Counted from the stretch's first letter, positions 1 to 15,759 are shown. The stretch is DNA of 64,000 bases from Dirofilaria immitis (GCA_024305405.1 JAKNDB010000092.1:3069501-3133500); one strand, 5' to 3'. Translations and numbers: made by a program. The notes: generated by a model from the letters alone, not told the origin.

Positions 1-2092
<2,092 letters not shown>

Positions 2093-3736
2093 TACAATTT
2101 CTCTACAGCAACTCAGAATAAAGGCAGTTGTGGCGAATAGCAGTTGTAGCCTGCATTTAAAATGTTTTGTTTCTATCAGCACTATCAATTGGTCAGTATT
2201 ATTCGGCATTTCATGACTCTTTATTTCGATTCATGGAATAGCGATTGTCAATAGTACAGTCTTGTTTTGGGGACGATCATGTTTCAGATCAACTTTTCAT
2301 AACTTTAAGATTGTTCTGAGAAAAATTGTAATTTTAGGCTGATAATTAGAAATGACCGCAGGCTATTCTGCTATATCTTAACTGTCTCATTCTTCCCTGT
2401 CTTTTATTACAAGCGGGTTAATTTCATATTCTATCGTTCTTTCAATTTTCTCTGAACAAGCCTTCAAGTCATATAAAAACACACATATATTGCTTTTGTT
2501 TGTTAGTATTAACTTTTTCTTCGGTGTTTAAAGATATTTTTTACCTCCTGTTAATGCAAAATAATCTTTTTAGTTAAGTGTAAGAGAAAAACAGTAATAG
2601 AAATAATTCTTATGATCAAACAAACTTTCAATCAAGCTAATAATATATATTTAAGTAATAATAGTTAGTTGATGGAATTATTACGAAATCTTCATTGCAA
2701 ATATCGTAAAAGTTTACCGGACATCAGTGAAATCGTATTCATAATCGTTTGATATTCGAGAAATATTTCAGTAAAATTTATTTTAAATTTCTTTTATGTT
2801 TCATGAATGCTAGATCAATTTCTGTTAGATGAAAACTAAAATTATGAAAGAACTGTAAAAGCGTGTAAACAGAAAAACTTAGTTAGGATAAGTAAAATCA
2901 AGCATTTAGTAATTTTTTCTTCATTTACTGGCACTAAAAAAGTTCTACCATAATAAAATTGAATTGGTTTTAATTCATGGTAGAATCCAAATATAATTAT
3001 TTGATAAATGAATAGAACAAAGAATATTATTATATATTTAGGAATATTTATCACTTTGATATCAGTTTGCTACCTCATTTGGAATTGACAACATGTTCGT
3101 AAGTCCCGGTTGTCTTTTTTAACTAGTGTGCAGAGTGCTGATTCATTGCAATTTTTGTCGTTCTTGCAAAAGCGGGAGAAAAAGGAAAAGTGAATTAGTT
3201 GGTCGCTTTTCGATACTATATATGAATTAACAGCTGCCGTATTTCTTGTTGGTAGTAACTGTTTGACATTTTCGCACATCTTTCTATTGGTAATTGATCT
3301 GCCTACAAAATTGTTATGCGAACTTCCATAGAGTTCGAGGATATTTAAAGTAGCCGAATATTTGAAATAGAAATGTTGCAGCATTTCTCGCCATTTATTT
3401 TCCTTTTTTTCTGTTATAAACTATAATATAGCGTTTATTTTACCGTGTTATCTATTTGTAAGCTTTAAAATAGCACTGTCCATCTTTCAGATTTTCGTTT
3501 CTTTCGCTGTTCCTTCGTATATTTCCTTTTATTAAATGTTTCTGCTTCTCTTTCTCAAAATGCTCCTTACATAGTAATTCACTTCATTATTCGCTTTTCT
3601 TATTTTAATTTTTCATTGTTAAATTAGCATTGTGGAATGCGGTGATAAGCATATCGTTAATAAATCAACTTGAGTTTGATGTTTTTCACAAATATAAACT
3701 TCGACGTTCCAATTTTTCCAAAAGACTTTTTAACAG
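2093..3736. other. Intergenic, no gene seen
   Basis: AT-rich sequence following the AMMECR1 stop. The short reading frames on the minus strand near 2842-3384 are rich in Phe, Ile, Tyr and Asn, show no domain, and lack plausible splice borders. I see no RNA gene here. Confidence 0.5.
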
Positions 3737-6187
3737 GATTCCTGCTTGATGAAAATGCAGAATTCAGCTTATCACAGCATCCTGCAGTGTTGCTTGAATA
3801 ATATCGATGAATTGGTAAAACTGAAGAAATATTACATATCTGCCTTCATTAGTCTTTCCGACACTATAAATAAGCGTGAATTGAAGCCGGAGATAAAAAT
3901 CAGTATTGGTAATGTTTCATTCAAATGGAGATGGTAGATAATAGCGATTCATTAAGCACTTTCTTTTTCGTCTCCACAAAATGTTTTGTGTTATTGAGTT
4001 AATAGCTCTATGTTTTTTTAACTGCCATACTCAATTCAGTGTTTGTGCTCGTACCGTTATTGATAATTCCGGAAAAATTTTGTCTCATTCTAAATGCCTG
4101 AATTTTTCTTCGTATGTTATTATCAATGTTGGCCAGTAAAAATTAAGATTGTTTTTTGCGGAATGCATTTTCTTTCACTTTTAATGATTAAATTAGATGA
4201 ATCTCATTTGTCATTGATATGGCTTTTAACAGATTTTCAGTTCACTATTTGTGGTCAACATTAGTAATTTTGCTATGGGGAATCTGGTGTGAATTTTTCT
4301 TTGAATTTGAAAGTTTGAAATTTTTCTTGTGGTTTCTTGTGGTTTTCAAAAGTATTGATTATTTGTCTCTGGAAATTAGTGGCATGTTTTTTGGTTCCAA
4401 TATCATTTAAAATGTGAGTTAACGATGATAGATTCGGCTGCTGACTTCGATATAAATTCAAACGTATTATGTGCCACTTTTGTTCTCTATATCGATAAAT
4501 TTATTGTCTTTTGGGCTTCAAATTATTTTTAATGCTATACTTATAATGCTCTTTCACCCTTTGGTGTCACAGGTTTTCTTTGACCGGTTGCTTTATAATG
4601 CATTTATCCATTAGCAACAATAAATTTTTAATTAATTTTTTCAATTTCATCGATTCAGCTGATCGATACTTATCTGACTTGGAAAACTGCTTTGATCCTA
4701 ATCAAGAGTCGATACAGTTTCCGGACTTCAAGTCTACCTTAATTAATAAGGAATAGTTTCTACAATTCCAAAATTCTCCTGAAATGAGTATCATCTCTAA
4801 ATGAAAGGTTGTGATACAGAATGGTAATGTGGAGAGACAAATGAAGAAAAAAAAATAATTATTTGTTGCCTGCCATATTGAAGAAATCGTCTTCTTTTAA
4901 ATATTATTTCAACTTCGTGCTTAATTTTAAAACAATTTAATTCGATTGCAGAAGATGCTATTTACGCTCGTACAATTTATAGCTTCGAATATGCTGATTA
5001 TCTTTGGGGATTACTTCAGTTAATCCCGATATATCCATATCTCGGGAACTCGGCTACATTGGCTTGCTTAATCAGGGTTACTTATGAAATTTTGGATGTA
5101 TATCACTAGAGGATCTGCAAAAGTATTTTTTACAAATATTTTGTAGCTATGCAACTGGTAACATAATGGAAACGTGAAAGGTGATAATGATTTTTGTTTG
5201 TAAGAATTTTAAGGATTCTAAGCTTATGATCAAAAAGGATTTGCGTTATTTTTAAGAAATATTCTCTAAAAAATAATAAAACTGTTCATTTAGGAGAAAA
5301 CAGGGCGAATATTTGGAAATGGTATTAATAGGTTCATCGATTCAGCAGATTTGAAATTGTATGCTATTTTGGAGAAATTATTGTTCTGATGATAATTTTT
5401 GAAAAATTCAAGTTTCGTTCTTGAAAACTATCACCTACTTTATGGAATTTAGAAATAATATAAATGATTTTTGCCTTGTGGAAGAAAATGAAATGCAGTG
5501 TTATCGTCAATATCTCAATAACGATAAATTCCATTAGCAGCTATTGATTGATAGAGATCATGTTATCAAATCGTGTATTCGCAGGTGAAAGAATTTCATC
5601 CACCAATTTGTTACATTTTAGTATGAGAATCAAGACGTGATCTCGTGATGACTAATTGTTTCCATAAAATCGGAATCAAAATTAAGATAGGATTGCTGGA
5701 ATATGACTTTGATGAAGCAAATTGAGTTCATAGCTATACTGAGATGCGACTAACTCTGGATCAACTCATTTTATCGTATAATTAATTGTATGAATCAGAA
5801 GTATTTTGTTCTAAAAATTTTAGCTTACATCTTATATTTGGTCATGAATATACAGGATAATTTGTTTTCAGGGAATTATATTTCAAAATATTGAAAGTGA
5901 ATTGATGAAATCAGAATTATTTGATCTAAGAACTAGAAATATTAAAGAAATAAAAATTCTTAGTGTTCGTTTGCAAACGCGATGTAACTCAACCAATGCT
6001 TCTCGGCTTCGGGCTTGCCTTTGTAGTGCCCGTGAGGAGTTCGAGAATCGTATCCAAATTTCTATATTGCAATGTGTTCGACAAAATCATACGAAACAAC
6101 TATATCGCCAGCGCCAAAAGCTTCAGACACAATGGCACGAACAACAAAATAAATATTTCAATAAGCTTATCATAAGTACCGGTAAGA
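3737..6187 (+). CDS. Exon-like segments of an unrecognised gene (uncertain)
   Basis: Several stretches look like exons but could not be joined with confidence. (a) 3737 to about 3897, after an AACAG acceptor, reads DSCLMKMQNSAYHSILQCC and onward to KISI before a GTAATG. (b) 4660 to 4757 reads DRYLSDLENCFDPNQESIQF and ends in TAG. (c) Near 4953 to 5109, after TTGCAG, it reads EDAIYARTIYSFEYADYLWG and ends in TAG. (d) 5874 to 6181, after TTTTCAG, is a roughly 100-residue helical, Arg/Gln-rich stretch containing RQRQKLQTQWHEQQNKYF, followed by a GTAAGA donor. Segment (d) is the best. I do not recognise a family. They could be one gene, two, or chance frames. Confidence 0.25.
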
Positions 6188-6192
6188 AATAA

Positions 6193-9100
6193 TATAAGCC
6201 TTCTTAAAAAAAAAAAAAAAAGTCTTCTGTTTATCACATCCCCTTATTTATTGAGAAATGAGAAAATACATTTTTGAGGAGAATCTCAACTCACATAAAC
6301 ATGCTTCAGTGTTTTCCTATTGTATATTTCTACCATATGTGGTACTCCGATTAATTTTAAATGCAGTATTGCTATTTCGTTTTGACTGAGAATTATTCCG
6401 GCACCACTCTCATCATAATGTAGTCTCTGCACTTTCTAAAAACAAGCAAAAAATTTTTTTTTCAATAGCAAGGATTTTTGATATCAGTTGGAATAAAGAC
6501 GCTCCATGATAGCATGCATTACTTTGCTATTTTTCTTTCCAGTTACATGAAGAGAAATTTACTATTCCTGTAATATTTTATTGTAATTATCTTCTGAAAC
6601 TTATCCTTTTACAATATTGAGAGAATCTGAGAACAAACATTCTAGTCTAACACTCGCTAAGACGTCCAATGATACATGAAATTTAAGATTTAAACCTGAA
6701 GAAAAATAAATGATTCATGACCGATGAATAGAGTAAATGTAATGATGATCAATTATATATTATAATTTTACATATATTCATTATTATTATTATTCTACTA
6801 ACATATGCTTATTTTCATCTTTTTCAAATAATGAAAGAATGAAAAAGAATGATGTTAATAGATAGATAAATTAGCACTACTATTTTATCTTATCACGCAT
6901 TTTAAAATAAGATTTTTTGTTTTTTGAAATTCCTATTATGGCATTCAGGAACAATATGGAACAATCAGTGTCTCTGCACTTGTCCATGTAACAACTCTGT
7001 GAATTTTTGATCAGGCAAAGCTGCACAAAGATGTCATACATAGTTAAGAAGTGCCGGTCAAGAATAAACGGTATGTTAAGGAAGATGTCTTTAAAAATGA
7101 ACAAAGTAGCAAAGAGCATTAGCACTGACTTCAAAAACAGAAGCTATATTGTTTTAAATATATTAAAGATAATTATTAAGTTTTTCGTCTAGATAATTAA
7201 TTTTAAACTTTTAAGCTAGAAAATCCTAATTTTATTCATAACATCCATCATCAATAATTTTTATAGCTTCAATTCTACTAAAAAGAATGATAAGGAAAAA
7301 TTTGGAATGAAAGAAAAAATTGAGAGCACGATAAAAAGGATTAAAAGAAAAAATTCTTATTAATTCAAAAATCACTTCCCATTTCCTAATTCTATTTTCG
7401 GATACTTTTTGCAGATATATTTCCAAGAATAGACCTATCGCAACTTAAACTTGGAGACACAACGATCAATGATAATTGATATAAAAATGAAGTATTGACT
7501 TTAAGTTTTCATCCCGAAAATCTTTTTCTTATTATTTCTATTTTTATATAATATAATTAAACTAGCTCAACATAAAATAAAAGAACCCTATTTTTTTCTA
7601 TAATTCCTCGCTATCACAAACTGCTCATGCGTTTCAAGAAACTTATATACAAGCATGATCTAAAAAATAAGATCAGGCATTTGCATATAAAGTTTAAATA
7701 AATATAATATTCTTTGCCAATCCAATGTCGGAATGCACAAAGATCATAAATTAGATTAATAAATGCTTCGTTTATATGTTTTTAGAATTTGGATTACGTA
7801 CAGCCTTAAAATTTACTTTAAAATCGGAGATTTTGGAGCATTTAAAGTTTTGCCACCAAGAACATAATGAAAATGTTTTCCCTCATTTCTTCATAATAAA
7901 AGTTCTTACTTCGGAACGGAATCGCATCAAACAATACCCGAGCATACCTTGCTCCAAGAGCTTCTAAAATGTTTTTCCATTCAACATAGCGGGTACTGCT
8001 ATTGTGCCCGATGACTCGTCGTTTTTGAACCAAACAATTGCTATCAATCAAAGACTAATCGAATCGAAGTGTTACACTCCTATAAATAAAAGTCTCGAAC
8101 AAGAGAAAACCTAATCTTCTGATTTCTATTATTTTTACCAAATGAAAGTCAGTGACTGATTTGTGCTTAATAGGTAAATAATATTACTTCGTTATTAGAT
8201 TGAACTGATGAAAACTAGTCGAAATTCAACGAACCTAAATGCAAAGAATCTCTTTATTATTATACGTTTTTTTATAATTAATCGATGCTGCAACCGAAAG
8301 ATAGATAGATGTACGAAAGTCGAGCTGTAAGTTATCGATTTTATTTATAAAATTATCCTAATACAGAAAGTAAAAAGATTGCAAAATGGATACGATTTGC
8401 CATTCTTATCAGCTTCTACAAGTTCTATTTGTTCTCTATAAAAACATATTTGCTCCTACAGTGAAACAGTCTTGTTTGCTGATTTTATTTCTTGCCTCTG
8501 TATTTATGCAATCAAAACAAATTAATGGTAAATTTATAGTTTTTAGGAGTGAACAACACAGAATGTAATTTTATTCATAGAACAGCGTATCAAACAAAAG
8601 AATTTCGAAAAAAAAGCAACAAAAATCGTCTAAAATACCAAAATACCCGAAAAAATTATGCCAATAAGATTACTGAAGAACGGTAAAGAAATAAGTTAGA
8701 AAATTTCACAGATAGACTTTATACACAGATTTTATAATTATAAATAACTTTGTTGGCCAATGATTAATTTCATATTTGCATTTAGCTTTAGTAAATCTAT
8801 TTCAAACTGCATCTGAACCACCACAAGCACAATAATAAATATACAATATTGAATCATTTAAATGATTCCGAAAACAAGAATAAGTGATGAACATTGCAGG
8901 AAGGTTGCGTGACAAAGAAATCCATTTATTGTGTGAAACAACTAAAAACTACGGAAACTTGAATAAACCAAATATATATAATACTTACAGCTAATAATTT
9001 AGTTGGAATGAATGTTTCTCAGTCTTGTTTTCATAAATTGCAGATTTTGTTTTCGAAAATTTGCCCTGCATGTAAAATTTTCAGTTTTCGGATTCTCTAG

Positions 9101-9297
9101 AGTTCTTCGCTGTTTTTAAAGTTAGAAAAGAACGTATGATTTTGGCACTAGTCGAAATGGAGTAAAAAAGAAACGCGAAAAAAAAATTTCCAAATGCGGA
9201 AAAAATCAAATGTAAGTGAAAAATTGGTTCATTTAGCAGCGTTAGGGTTGACGATGTCTTTTGAAGCTAAAGTAGCATTTAGTTGTCGTACAGTTTA
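6193..9297. other. Gene-poor stretch with one exon candidate
   Basis: Mostly AT-rich with short frames only. The one stretch that stands out is the minus-strand exon candidate at 7948-8040, listed separately. I searched the minus strand below 9298 for an SH3 domain that could extend the endophilin-B gene and found none. Confidence 0.4.
7948..8040 (-). CDS. Candidate internal exon, unknown gene
   Basis: On the minus strand a 93-bp open stretch sits between a TTGATAG acceptor and a GTATGC donor. It is richer in GC than its flanks. The frame open through both borders reads in part VQKRRVIGHNSSTRYVEW and then KNILEALGA. No neighbouring exon could be attached and the family is not recognised, so this may be an orphan exon or chance. 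Confidence 0.2.
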
Positions 9298-12200
9298 TTA
9301 TTCTACTGGAGCTCCTACCGTATTACCACTGTTACTTGTGTTGCTGCTGGTGAAACTGTAATCGCCAAAGGGCCTGTAGCACGCTCTGCGTCTGATGTAC
9401 TACAGCAATCAAACACAAATGCGATGTGCACAATATTTTGATTTACTCAAAAGAAAACTCTAAAACAAGACAGTAGAATAAGTCCATCCTTCTTTGATTT
9501 CTTAGAAACGCATATTCTCATTTCTTGTAAAAGCAAGACCGCACACATCTACATATTTTTCTTTTTTGACAAAAAAATCAAAATATCATGCAACTAAGGC
9601 AATAATGAATGAATTTGATCTCGAAGTAGTTGTGGACAAGTCACCCAAAATTTAATACTTTACTGACAATATGAATACTAGTATCAGTGCTCAAAAAATT
9701 TCTAATAATAACAGTGTACTAAGCATAAGAAGGGAAAATTGATGACGAATTCGTACGCTGCAGAACAACATTTCAAGTAAGACAGTTCCCAACAAAGAAT
9801 TTTTCAGTTATTCTCGTATTTTGAAAGTGAAAATGTTCATTTACTACCAGCCATTTTTCTTCTTCAATATTCCTGTCTTGCCTACGCAGCTACAGTTAAT
9901 AACAATGCCAAAAAAACATCAGATTTTCTGTTAAAAATCACCCTGAAAGTTCTCGCTGTAAGTCTGCCATATGCTGGTGTGCAAGGGCATAAAATGACAT
10001 CTGAGATTCGATAAAATCGCGTAAGCATTTCAAATGATTGTTCTGAAAGTTTTAAAAATATGAAAACAAATAAGCATGTACGAATTAAGATTTTTAGCTA
10101 ATCAAGACATTTGCAAAAATACTACTGTATATATTCAATTTCCTGACAAAATATTGCAAAAACTTGTCTGACTACTATTTAAAAAGAAAACAATATATTA
10201 CGTGAGTAGTTTGTATCCCTTCAAGTAGTAGTTTTGTAATTTCAGCCTGTTTATCGAATTCCGCCTGCGCCACACGTAAATCAGCTTCTGCCTACAATGA
10301 TAAAAATTATCTGAAAAAAGTCTGAAAAAAAACAGCTTACACACATAAAAATTAATCCTATAGCCACAGAACTAGAAATGTTAAATTATATTCATGTATA
10401 CTTGCAGTAAAAACGAAAAATTTTATCATAATATTCTCAAACATACACATTGCATCCAATATGCAGGAGCATAATTTTATCTTATGCTATTTCAAACAAT
10501 GACATCGCTTTATGAAAAAATATTAAAATGAATACAAAAACAATTTATAGAAACTATATTTTCAAAATTATTTAATTTGAACTCTTCTTTGAAAGCTCTA
10601 CCGAAAAAACAGCGATATTTTCGTAGTAACTAGCTCATGTCATTATTTTATATTCCTAATTCTATCCTCCATATATGAATTAAAGTGCGTGTTGGGTAAT
10701 CACATTCTGACTTAATTTTATTGTGATATCATTTAACAGAACAGCGACTAATACAACAAAAATATTCAACACAAATACGGGCACACATATCTAAAAATTG
10801 TATAAATTGGAAAAAACAAAAAGTTGTGTACATTAGAAACAAAAAAGACGGGAAAAAATGAAACCTGTTCCGATGAGAAAGAATTTCCCAACTGCAATAA
10901 ATGTGTTGAAGGAAAACAATAATTAATAAAATACAATTTCATTGGGATGAGACTACATTTCAAAAGGATGAAATTTTTACTTTCAATTTTGAATTACTCT
11001 CGCTCTTATTTACGGAGTAATATTGTGCTCCATGTAAAGAAACAAGCTGATTATCAGAAATAATTCTTTTTTTTTTTAAAGAAATACGCAACAGAATTAA
11101 TAAAATATGTAACAAAATTGCATAGGGAAACAATATAAAACTTACATTACTTTGTGCTTCTATCGACTTCGCTTTTCTTAACCGGCTTTTGGCTGCATCC
11201 AAATCCAAACGCTTTGTATTTAAAACTTTTCGTTCACGCTATAAAACTTAATTTGAAAAGCGGACAAAACCATTAAACTATCAACTTTTTGGAAAAGTGA
11301 TCAAGATGCATTCATGTGAATCAATTTAAAAATCTACACTTCGCTACGTAAAGCCGACGGAATTATTCATCGAAAAAGAACATGGTCCAAAAAGTACGAG
11401 CAATATGAAATAGTGCACCTGAATAGTTTTCATATCACCCTCTAGAAATCGTCGTACAGGCAGAAGTGTATTACTTGTGCAGCTATTGATAAAATCTCTT
11501 TCTCCGCTACCAAGTTTGAATTCTGCTTGGGCTGTCTTCAATAACGCATTTCCTAAAAAAATTATACAATTATGGAGTAGCTATGGAGTAGCTGCACAAT
11601 CGAAACCTGTATTTACTTCATCATGTACATCATAAATTGAGACAGCCATATATGCAAAGAAGAAAATACAACTAACAAATCAATATGAAAAATTACGACT
11701 CCAAAATTATGGGTAATAACAAGTTCTATTTTCCCACAAATTCGTTTATATTTCTGCCGCTTCGCAGTCAAATTCTTCTTGTTGCTAAATGAATGAGGAG
11801 AATTCACTAAGACATAAAATAAATTTGTAATAACGCAATTCGATGATTCCAAATTTTTAGTGATAATCAGCAAGAACAAATTTAATTAATCCATTGAAAA
11901 TCAATTTAGCAAAAGCAGTATATTGGAATTGCTTAAATCACTGTGGCAGGAATAATAAGTATGCCCAAAAAAGGATGTCTCTAGTCATGAAATTTAAAAC
12001 ATAGCGCAAAAAAGATCAATAGAAAACAAAATTGTGTGTGGATCTATGAACTGGTTGATATATGATTTTTCTTCCAAATTTTCATAAAGATTTACCATAT
12101 GGTGTGCCTGCTCCGAATTCATTACCAGCTTCATTCATTGCTTGTGCCAGTTGCTCCAAATTATTTAGACGATTTTCTTTGCGCAATTCCAGTTTCTCAT

Positions 12201-12871
12201 AAAATACTTCGTCCATACGAATTGCTAGAATATTGGTTAAAAAAATCTGCTGATGAAAGATTTGATATTCTCTGAAAAAAAAAACAGTCTATATTAAAAA
12301 ATTTATAACCTATGAACACCACAGTTGATGGCATGTCGATCTGTCCACAAATAAAATGCAAGATTATAGATAAATAGATTTCAAAAACTTACTAGGATTT
12401 GGTTGAAGGTAACTTTCCATGGCAGAAAGTAATCGTTTGGTATGTTCCTCTGTTTTATCTGCTCTTTGTAATAGATTCTCGAAATGTGCATCGAGTTCTG
12501 TCTTTTCAGCTTTCAGGAAAGTTTCTTCTGTCAACTATGAACATAAAAGTTATTATATAAAGTTATAAAGAATGAAACAGTTCATTTAAAAAGAACAATA
12601 TTTTATCGCGAAAATATTTCTGGAGAATATTTCAAACTAATAGATTGATTCAAAAGTACAATCAAAAATTGGGTATTAACTGAACCGGGAAAATTGAGTG
12701 TTAACATTCTATCGAAATTTTTCATTTACTCAGTTCTCTTATGATATGAAGTTTTAATATGATAAGAACTTATTCAAAAGGATATTTTTTGTAATACAAA
12801 TTAATCACCTGTTTGGCACGACTGAAAAAGCCGCTAGCATCACTTGCGATTTTCTTAAAGTTGAAATCCAT
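9298..12871 (-). CDS. erp-1: Endophilin-B type N-BAR protein lacking SH3
   Basis: Endophilin-B proteins bind and curve membranes through a dimeric N-BAR domain and act in endosome, Golgi and mitochondrial membrane dynamics. Eight minus-strand exons splice in one frame: 12809-12871, 12393-12534, 12096-12224, 11419-11552, 11146-11238, 10202-10291, 9942-10042 and 9298-9373 (828 nt, 275 residues). The amphipathic start MDFNFKKIASDASGFFSRAK matches the family, followed by KAEKTELDAHFENLL, AGNEFGAGTPYGNALLKTA, RRFLEGDMKTIQ, KRLDLDAAKSRLRKAK and NNHLKCLRDFIESQMSFYA. The last exon reads GPFGDYSFTSSNTSNSG and stops, so no SH3 domain is encoded; vertebrate members are about 365 residues with an SH3. 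A 42-bp in-phase cassette may lie at 9848-9889. Family assignment is firm; the symbol follows my recollection of the C. elegans endophilin-related gene. Confidence 0.92.
9848..9889 (-). CDS. Possible 42-bp cassette exon of the endophilin-B gene
   Basis: Between the last two exons, the minus strand has an AACTGTAG acceptor, 42 bp without a stop, and a GTAGTAA donor. Inclusion keeps the frame (phase 2 at both ends) and would insert CVGKTGILKKKNGW just before the C-terminal tail, a basic insert typical of variable linkers. Phase agreement is seen; its use is inference. Confidence 0.35.
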
Positions 12872-15581
12872 CGAGTATGAGGAAGTGAAACTTTAAAAAA
12901 ATTCTCTATCACAAACTTATCAGTAAACCGCATGTGAATCATATCAAATTTACCATTCGTTCAGATACTTCTCGATTAATTCATTCTCCATCCATCACAA
13001 AATAAATTAATAGCGGCACTTCATATTCACAAATATAATGTCCCTAGCTACCAATATTCCCATATATTTAGCCGTATTTTCAATTCCTCCATATCATACC
13101 CTATTTTAATCCATCATGCACCCTATATTATATTGTTATGAATTTCCCTCTTAGCAATGCCGTACATTCCAGCTTCTTGTTGTTCCTCCTAACTGTCGTA
13201 CTTCCCACTTTCCAGAACAGCCTTTTGAATACTGTCTACCCTCCTAGCAGAAATCACCGACCCCTTCCATAGTAAACAAATACTTTGATAATGAACTGAA
13301 CTTAATTGACCAACATATACAACGTCGCCGCTATGAAATAAAACGATCTCGCAGAAGGAAATATGTTTATGAGAATTGCCAAAAGAAAATAGAATTCCTC
13401 AAAATTTAGGGAATCAGATTACATTTTATTTTTATGGTTGAGATATTATTGTAAGATTACTGGAAGTGAGTCTTAAATGAGAGAAGATAGAAAGACTCAG
13501 CCAAAGGATAGCATCGCAAAAGAAAGAATGAAAAAAAAGATTACATAAATGTTAAAGTTATTATTTTCCACCTACTATACAAGACAAGAGTCATTTTAAG
13601 TGGAAGTAAAATGAGATAAACTTCCAATAGCTGCTTAACAATCACTGGTACGATAATCATTTATTTTTCACCTAGAAAAACAAGAATTAGCTTGTTTGCT
13701 TTTATACCAATACAAGATTTAACATCGATCAATAGAAAAATGAATTTATAAATTTAAAACCTTGAAATTAATCCGCTTTCATTCGATATGATGGTTGATT
13801 TTTTGAATAAGTAAATCGTTTTTGTCAGTTATCAATTATCAAACTAAATTTCAATTCGAGTACTACGCAGATAGCAGTACTTGTTTTCCAGTGATTTTGT
13901 TGAATGGGTTATTATTACAACTATTTTCGAGATTTGTAAAAATTTTGGAGAATTTTACCAGATAACTTAAACTGTTATTATAATTTGAATATATTGGTCT
14001 CCTTAATATGACTAAGGATACTACTAACTATTTTAATTGATCAATAATAATGCTACAGTAATCTTTCAAAAGATTACAGATAGATATTTTTGCTATTTTC
14101 ATGGAGGAATTTCAACTTATATAAAGCGTGATTTATTGGGACATAATAGGTAAGGAATAATCAGTTTTAGATAGCGGGAACAGAAGTTGGTATAAAATGA
14201 AAAAGAGATAAAAAATCATGAGATCAGTGATAATTTATTCATATTTCTCAATTCTCAATATGCAAATATAAGGAAAGTTAAGCAGTATACGTGCGTGCAA
14301 CAGCATAATGTGTAAAACCTGAAATGGAGACAAACGAACAAACTTGAGACATTTTTCAGACAGATTGGTCGTCCATAAAAATATTTGAAATGAATAATTT
14401 GAGAATAATAATCAATAAGAGAGACATCTGTCTGAATATGATATATTAGAGAGATTGTATGAATATGAAATGACGAAAATCTCAGAGATAACGAGCATCA
14501 TGCGGCATATGGAAAGATGAAGCAAAAATTAAACCAAAATAATTTTTAATAGCTTGTATTGCATAAATGATTTTAACTATTTATAATTTGAGATGAATAA
14601 ATGACCCAGTAACTTTCATCATAACTTCTAAACTATAAAAGCCATCCAAGTTACAAGAAGGCCTAGTCTCCAAGCTAAAAAAAGTCTATTACTATTATTA
14701 TGACCAAAATGAATGGCATTCCTTCTCCAACAAACTTCGTTGATCATTTAGAAACCACAAAAGATGCTCAACTATTGTAAAATCGCAATTCCATTGCATG
14801 TGTCACTGATCTCTGTTAAATGTGTGTGGAAATCAGTGTATGCATCATTATTTAATTATCGGATGAATTGGATTGAAATAGAAATATAAGAGATAGTGTT
14901 TTGGATTTTATTACGACTTCAAAACAGTGGAAATCAATCGTCGTAAAAAAGAATAAGCAAAGGAAGAATAAGAAGGATAACTTTTTGCAGGGTATTTTTG
15001 AGTTTCGCAATCATTCGCATTTTTCACTCTGGTCGATCCATTACACGACAAACTAAATATTCTTATGTGACCATTTAAAATGTGTCATTCTTCTCAGTAA
15101 TTGATCATTTTAAGCCTAATTCAAAAACAAGGGAATGAGAAATTCTGATAGATGATTAGTTGTTGCCATATGTCTAAAAAATAAAATGAATCTAGAAATA
15201 AAAGTCCAGGTATTAGATGCAATAACAACAACTTATTAAATCTAATCTTCCGTTGGAATTATTTTCCAGAAGTGAATTTAACAACTAATACTTTAAGAAA
15301 CATATCTTCTAAAAACTGCTACATGAATTTTGGTTCAAAAAATATGTGCATCATTTTTTTAATATTCGGTCGAGAAGAAAGATGAGGTTGTTTTTTGATG
15401 TTAAGGAGACGAATCCCTGAAAGAAGCATAAATTTTTTTATTTTTATTAGCATTATTTTTTTCAAATGTTTCAGTTTTTCATTAATCCATTATTTGCTAC
15501 TTCAACTGATTTTTGTATATCACTAATCCAATCGTGAAAATAAATGTTCTACATATTGTTGCATTTTATATCTTCCGAATG
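12872..15581. other. Intergenic region between two divergent genes
   Basis: About 2.7 kb separating the starts of the endophilin-B gene (minus) and the IFT80 gene (plus). It should hold both promoters. Apart from the X-box-like palindrome just to its right, I saw no exon, repeat or RNA gene. 12960-13290 is somewhat more GC-rich and pyrimidine-rich than the rest. Confidence 0.5.
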
Positions 15582-15596
15582 GTTACTATTAGCAAC
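15582..15596 (+). promoter_or_regulatory. X-box-like RFX/DAF-19 site upstream of IFT80
   Basis: The sequence is GTTACT, a 3-base spacer ATT, then AGCAAC. Both half-sites fit the RFX consensus (GTNRYY / RGYAAC class, imperfect inverted repeat). It lies 183 bp upstream of the IFT80 start codon, within the usual distance of X-boxes in nematode ciliary genes. C. elegans che-2 is a known DAF-19 target. The spacer is 3 bases rather than the commonest 2. Confidence 0.6.
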
Positions 15597-15759
15597 GGTT
15601 TTTAGGACATCTTTGATTTAACATTGTGGCGAATTGAAGATTAAGTCATAAACAGTAGTACAGAATCTTTTCAAATTTAATAAACTGTTACTTAATAAAC
15701 TTAAATTAACTTTTGTTGCGTAGATTTTTTCATTAGTCGGGTTTTCGAATGCGAGTAAT

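Noticed and set aside
5963..6175. Second plus frame overlapping the Arg/Gln-rich exon candidate
   Set aside because: It lacks an acceptor at its 5' end, while the other frame is open through both splice borders.
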